Source: Prevotellaceae bacterium
GTDB taxonomy: Bacteria; Bacteroidota; Bacteroidia; Bacteroidales; UBA932
Assembly (NCBI GenBank): GCA_031288885.1
Contig: JAITQP010000120.1
Coordinates: 1-8,612, forward strand
Direction: 5' to 3'
Length of the DNA stretch: 8,612 nt
The notes under the pieces are model-generated. The model was not told the DNA's origin. It did not search any database and saw nothing but the letters and a program-made list of their open reading frames with translations. Positions 6,109 to 8,612 of this stretch are shown piece by piece. Position 1 is the first letter of the stretch. Each line of letters begins with the position of its first letter. Position numbers and translations under genes: made by a program.

Positions 6109-8612
6109 CGTATCAGCTTCCCTTTGTAGCTTTGCTTGCCGGCAACCACCTCAATGATGTAAAGCCCTGCCGGAAGCTGACCCACCGACGCTGTGCCCTG
6201 CCGGCTGATTTCTTTCCGTATGAGCGCCCGCCCCTGCACGTCGTAGAGCGTGAAGACCGCACGGCCGGCATTGTCGGGCAGCACCACGGTAACCTCATCC
6301 ACCGCCGGATTGGGGTAGATGGAAACGTTCAGCGCCTCCGTAGCGGCCACGCCGGTTGGGGGCGTGGGCGTGGGCGGTGTTTCCTTTAGCTTAAATGTAG
6401 CCGTAAGGGTGGTGTCCTTCGTTACCGTTATCGTGCGCGTATCAGCCGTGACGCCGTCGCTCCAGCTAACAAATTCGTAGTCCCTGAAGGGCGTAGCGGA
6501 GATTTCGATGCTGGTGTCGGAAACATAGCGACCGCTGCCCGTAGCTGTGCCCATGTTGGGGTCGGCGACAACGATGGTGACGGTAAAGGAGTCTAAAACA
6601 AAGTTTGCAATCAGCTTCTCCTTGCCGCTTACGGCAAAGGAGTATACCGTATCGGTGCTTACTACGTCTGAGCTGCCCGCTTTCGTCCAGCCTGTAAAGG
6701 AGCATTTGGGCTTGGGCGTTGCTTTCAGCTTTACCGTTTGGCCGAGGGTGTAGTAATACTCATCATTGTCGAAATCGTTTGCTTTTCGTATCCAATCCGG
6801 CATTCCTTGCGCTACGCTAACGTCCGCCACGCTGCCCCAGCTGGGGTTATTTACGGTAGCCTCAACTCTCCAATCCCTGTTTCCGTAGTCAATGTTGTCA
6901 GTACTCATTAGGCTCTCGTTGCCAAACTCAAACTCTTTCCAAATATCAGTGTTGAGGTAGGCGGAGTACGAGCCCTCCGGCACCAGCAGCGGACGTTTAT
7001 CGGAGGAGGAGTTGACGCCGTAGAACGGATGGTTCGCGCCCGACTCCAATTTTATCGGCTCCGTCCCGTAAACGCGGACGGAGTCAAACGGATTGTTGGC
7101 AAACGCGTAACCTTTTATCTCGGTTACATTTTCGTGTAAAACAAGGTACTGAATGCTATCGCTTCCGAATACGCGTGACTCAATCGACGTTATGTTGCGC
7201 GGTATCCGCACCGTGCCCTTAAGATGGGTGCAATTGTAGAATGCAGCCTCGCCAAGGCCCGTTAAGCTTTCCGGCAGGCTTATCGCCTCAAGCGATTTGC
7301 TGTACTTGAAAGCATTTGCTCCAATCGTAAGCAGGCCGTTGGGGAAAACCACCCCGCTCAGCTTGCTGGAGGAGTTATACGCGTCTTCCTTAGCAAAAGC
7401 ATACGCTCCGATAGCCGTCACCTTTGCCGGAATAGTCAGCGTGCCGGTCAGGTTGGTGCAGCCGCTGAAGGCGTAGTCGCCTATGGTGACCAGCTTGGCG
7501 GGCAGGCTCAGCCCCGTAAGGTCGAGGCAATTCTCAAAGGCGTTACTGCCTATAGCGGTTAGCTCCGAGCTGGCGGCAAACGTCAGGCCGGCAATAGCTG
7601 AGCCGCTAAAGGCTGAGGCTTCGATGGTATTCACCTTGGCGGGAATTTCAACGCCGGAAAGCTTGGTATTTTGGAACGCGCCCTCGCCAATGCTGGTTAT
7701 GCCGGATGGCAGCGTTGCCGATACCAGCGCTTTGCCGTTGAACGCCTGCTGGGGTATTTTACTTGCCGGATAAGTTTGCTGACCGCTTACCGTGCCCTCC
7801 GTGCCGCTGTAGGCAACGATAGCGGCGCTATCGAGCGCTACATCCACCAAGTACGGCATGCTGTCGCGCATAAAGGCAAAATCGCGCGCATCCAGCGTGC
7901 TTCCCGTGCGCAGCGTGATTTTGCTCGTTGTTTTAATGTCGGGCACGTTGTGCAGCTCACCAGCGGTAACAACGCCGCTGTGCTCCTTAACAAAGTTGGC
8001 AACAACCGCCGTATCCTGCGTAATGGTGAGGTTTAGCGTTGCGTCTGTGGAAATTTCCACGCCTTTGCTTGTCCAATTCTTAAAGAGGAATTCTCCGAGC
8101 TTCGTGGCGGTCAGCTTAACGGTATCGTTTGTCTGATAAAATTTATTTTCCACCAATCCGGTAACGGTTCCCAGCCCAGCGCCGTTGGGCTCTGCCGTAA
8201 CGATAAAGCCCGCACCGCGAATGTTGCTATATGCTTCTCCCCAGAAAGATTCCCAAAGCGTAGCATTCTTGTATGCCTCTACCGACGAGTTGGCTACATA
8301 CAGCGTGCAGGCAGCGTAGTTTACATCACCCCAAACGCCGTCGGCACCTCCAAAAGGTACCGGAACAGGATTGTATGCGGTAATGGAGGTTAGTCCGCTG
8401 CACCCGTTAAATGCAAAGTTGCCGATAGACGTTAATCCTTTAGGCAGGGACAATGTTCTCAGACCACTGCAATACCGGAATGCCCACTTGCCAATGGAGG
8501 TTACGCCCGCAGGAATTACCACATCGCCCGTTAACCTGCTACAGCCATGAAATGCATATTCGGCTATGGAGGTCAGCCCGCTTGGGAGCGTCAAGCTGCC
8601 GTTTAACCCGCT
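6096..8612 (-). CDS. BspA-like leucine-rich-repeat surface protein with InlB-like modules and T9SS C-terminal sorting domain (5' end missing)
   Basis: The reading frame is open from the right edge to a TAG at 6098-6096, giving 838 codons (residue 1 is the Ser codon at 8612-8610). The codon at 8594 is TTG inside an LRR unit, so it is not the start; the signal peptide and N-terminus lie outside the window. In order: LRR_5/BspA-type units plus a capping segment (about 1-133), an InlB-B-like beta module (136-208), a second LRR block (214-564), two more InlB-B-like modules (581-673 and 675-742), a Pro/Thr linker (744-756) and a type A T9SS sorting domain (758-838). The sorting domain shows YPNPA, LYDVQGRAL, LPAGLYIIEV and a terminal KLIRGGE. 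By family knowledge such proteins cross the outer membrane by T9SS, lose the C-terminal domain and are anchored or released. BspA-type LRRs often bind matrix proteins or other bacteria. The ligand here is unknown. The gene ends 54 bases before the susC-like gene. Confidence 0.93.
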   Translation of the reverse strand, partial: SGLNGSLTLPSGLTSIAEYAFHGCSRLTGDVVIPAGVTSIGKWAFRYCSGLRTLSLPKGLTSIGNFAFNGCSGLTSITAYNPVPVPFGGADGVWGDVNYAACTLYVANSSVEAYKNATLWESFWGEAYSNIRGAGFIVTAEPNGAGLGTVTGLVENKFYQTNDTVKLTATKLGEFLFKNWTSKGVEISTDATLNLTITQDTAVVANFVKEHSGVVTAGELHNVPDIKTTSKITLRTGSTLDARDFAFMRDSMPYLVDVALDSAAIVAYSGTEGTVSGQQTYPASKIPQQAFNGKALVSATLPSGITSIGEGAFQNTKLSGVEIPAKVNTIEASAFSGSAIAGLTFAASSELTAIGSNAFENCLDLTGLSLPAKLVTIGDYAFSGCTNLTGTLTIPAKVTAIGAYAFAKEDAYNSSSKLSGVVFPNGLLTIGANAFKYSKSLEAISLPESLTGLGEAAFYNCTHLKGTVRIPRNITSIESRVFGSDSIQYLVLHENVTEIKGYAFANNPFDSVRVYGTEPIKLESGANHPFYGVNSSSDKRPLLVPEGSYSAYLNTDIWKEFEFGNESLMSTDNIDYGNRDWRVEATVNNPSWGSVADVSVAQGMPDWIRKANDFDNDEYYYTLGQTVKLKATPKPKCSFTGWTKAGSSDVVSTDTVYSFAVSGKEKLIANFVLDSFTVTIVVADPNMGTATGSGRYVSDTSIEISATPFRDYEFVSWSDGVTADTRTITVTKDTTLTATFKLKETPPTPTPPTGVAATEALNVSIYPNPAVDEVTVVLPDNAGRAVFTLYDVQGRALIRKEISRQGTASVGQLPAGLYIIEVVAGKQSYKGKLIRGGE
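6099..6341 (-). other. T9SS type A C-terminal sorting domain
   Basis: The last 81 codons carry the conserved features of the Por secretion tail (TIGR04183-like): SIYPNPAVDEVTVVLP, then FTLYDVQGRAL, then GLYIIEVVAGKQSYKGKLI. In known systems this domain directs export through the T9SS outer-membrane channel and is removed by the PorU sortase-like protease, with attachment to anionic LPS in some species. It implies that the genome encodes a T9SS elsewhere. Confidence 0.9.
6360..6377 (-). repeat. Hexanucleotide repeat encoding the Pro/Thr linker
   Basis: On the plus strand two exact GGGCGT units are followed by GGGCGG. On the coding strand this encodes the PTPTPP part of the linker before the sorting domain. 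Changes in unit number would keep the frame and only alter linker length. Confidence 0.6.
6387..6590 (-). other. InlB-B-like beta module 3 (domain within the BspA-like protein)
   Basis: The segment runs from FTVTIVVADPNMGTATGSGR through TSIEISATPFRDYEFVSWSD to TKDTTLTATFKL. It is the best match of the three to the divergent InlB B-repeat pattern (GxV/AxG start, ISATP..Y.FVSWSDG, TLTATF end). It lies just before the Pro/Thr linker and the sorting domain, so it probably lifts the LRR solenoid away from the anchored end. Confidence 0.8.
6594..6872 (-). other. InlB-B-like beta module 2 (domain within the BspA-like protein)
   Basis: The segment starts WRVEATVNNPSWGSVADVSV and continues through GQTVKLKATPKPKCSFTGWT to EKLIANFVL. 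The order of G-x-V start, VKLKATPKP, FTGW and closing xxANF strand matches the divergent InlB B-repeat family. It is longer than modules 1 and 3 because of an insert rich in Asp and Tyr (about 6756-6798). It directly abuts module 3. Confidence 0.72.
6921..7973 (-). repeat. BspA-type LRR block B, about nine units plus N- and C-caps
   Basis: Nine tandem units of about 22-25 residues are readable, with cores such as GITSIGEGAF, KVNTIEASAF, ELTAIGSNAF, KLVTIGDYAF, KVTAIGAYAF, LLTIGANAF, SLTGLGEAAF, NITSIESRVF and NVTEIKGYAF. The fifth unit carries an extra loop (KEDAYNSSSK). Before them is a divergent first strand region with DARDFAFMRDSMPYL and IPQQAF, typical of the start of a BspA solenoid. 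After them is a cap containing LLVPEGSYSAYLNTDIWKEF. The units are divergent at DNA level, so this is an old repeat array rather than a recent expansion. Confidence 0.9.
7989..8207 (-). other. InlB-B-like beta module 1 (domain within the BspA-like protein)
   Basis: About 73 residues fit the divergent InlB B-repeat pattern: a start like FIVTAEPNGAGLGTVTG, then a DTVKLTATKLGEFLFKNWTS segment and an end TQDTAVVANFV. The hallmarks are xVxLTAxP/K..GY.F..W before a terminal VxAxF strand. It separates LRR block A from block B. It is probably a stalk or spacer domain; direct ligand binding is not implied. Confidence 0.75.
8214..8612 (-). repeat. BspA-type LRR block A with capping segment
   Basis: There are three clear units of about 22-24 residues, each with a hydrophobic strand, a LPxGLTSI-like turn and an AF.xCSxL-like end (for example GLTSIAEYAF, VTSIGKWAF and GLTSIGNFAF). 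The window edge cuts into a further unit, so more repeats probably lie upstream. The last unit passes into the capping segment common in BspA-like proteins, with residues TLYVANSSVEAYKNATLWESF. The period and motif identify LRR_5 (the Treponema pallidum/BspA type), which forms a curved solenoid used for binding. Confidence 0.88.

Noticed and set aside
8592..8594. TTG as the start of the BspA-like gene
   Set aside because: The frame stays open to the window edge, and the residues before it (SGLNGS) continue the LRR pattern. The TTG is an internal Leu codon.

Overview
The window looks like part of a Bacteroidales-type (Bacteroidota) chromosome. It holds a SusC/SusD outer-membrane import pair, a zinc-metallohydrolase lipoprotein of the kind that travels with such pairs, and a surface protein ending in a type IX secretion system (T9SS) C-terminal sorting domain. 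Start regions are A-rich rather than Shine-Dalgarno-like, as is usual in this phylum. T9SS together with a BspA-like protein suggests a Tannerella/Porphyromonas/Paludibacter-like lineage or an uncultured relative. The species cannot be named from this sequence.

All recognisable genes lie on the minus strand, so transcription runs from the right edge to the left. From 8612 to 6096 is the 3' part of a BspA-like leucine-rich-repeat protein. It has LRR blocks, three InlB-B-like beta modules, a Pro/Thr linker and a T9SS sorting domain; its start lies outside the window. After 54 bases comes a SusC/RagA-type TonB-dependent transporter (6041-2706). After 18 bases comes the SusD/RagB-type surface lipoprotein (2687-999). 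After 41 bases comes the HExxH lipoprotein (957-25). An ATG followed by A-rich sequence at the left edge may start a fifth gene. Spacers are short and none shows a clear Bacteroidota promoter (-33 TTTG / -7 TAnnTTTG), so at least susC, susD and the metallohydrolase gene are probably co-transcribed. No intergenic stretch exceeds 300 bases, and no RNA gene, insertion sequence or CRISPR array was seen.

A plausible joint role, which is inference, is nutrient capture at the cell surface. The SusD lipoprotein would bind a ligand and act as the lid on the SusC barrel, and TonB would drive import. The zinc lipoprotein would process a peptide or conjugate next to the transporter. The BspA-like protein, exported by T9SS and anchored at the surface, could bind host, microbial or matrix material. 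No glycoside hydrolase, polysaccharide lyase, sigma/anti-sigma pair or hybrid sensor is in the window, and the SusC lacks an STN signalling domain, so substrate and regulator remain open. A RagAB-like peptide substrate fits the peptidase neighbour better than a glycan, but this is not shown.

The families are all known. The less routine points are the placement of a T9SS BspA-like adhesin directly upstream of a SusCD-metallohydrolase set, a perfect GC-rich hairpin straddling the adhesin stop codon, and the alternation of LRR blocks with InlB-like modules.
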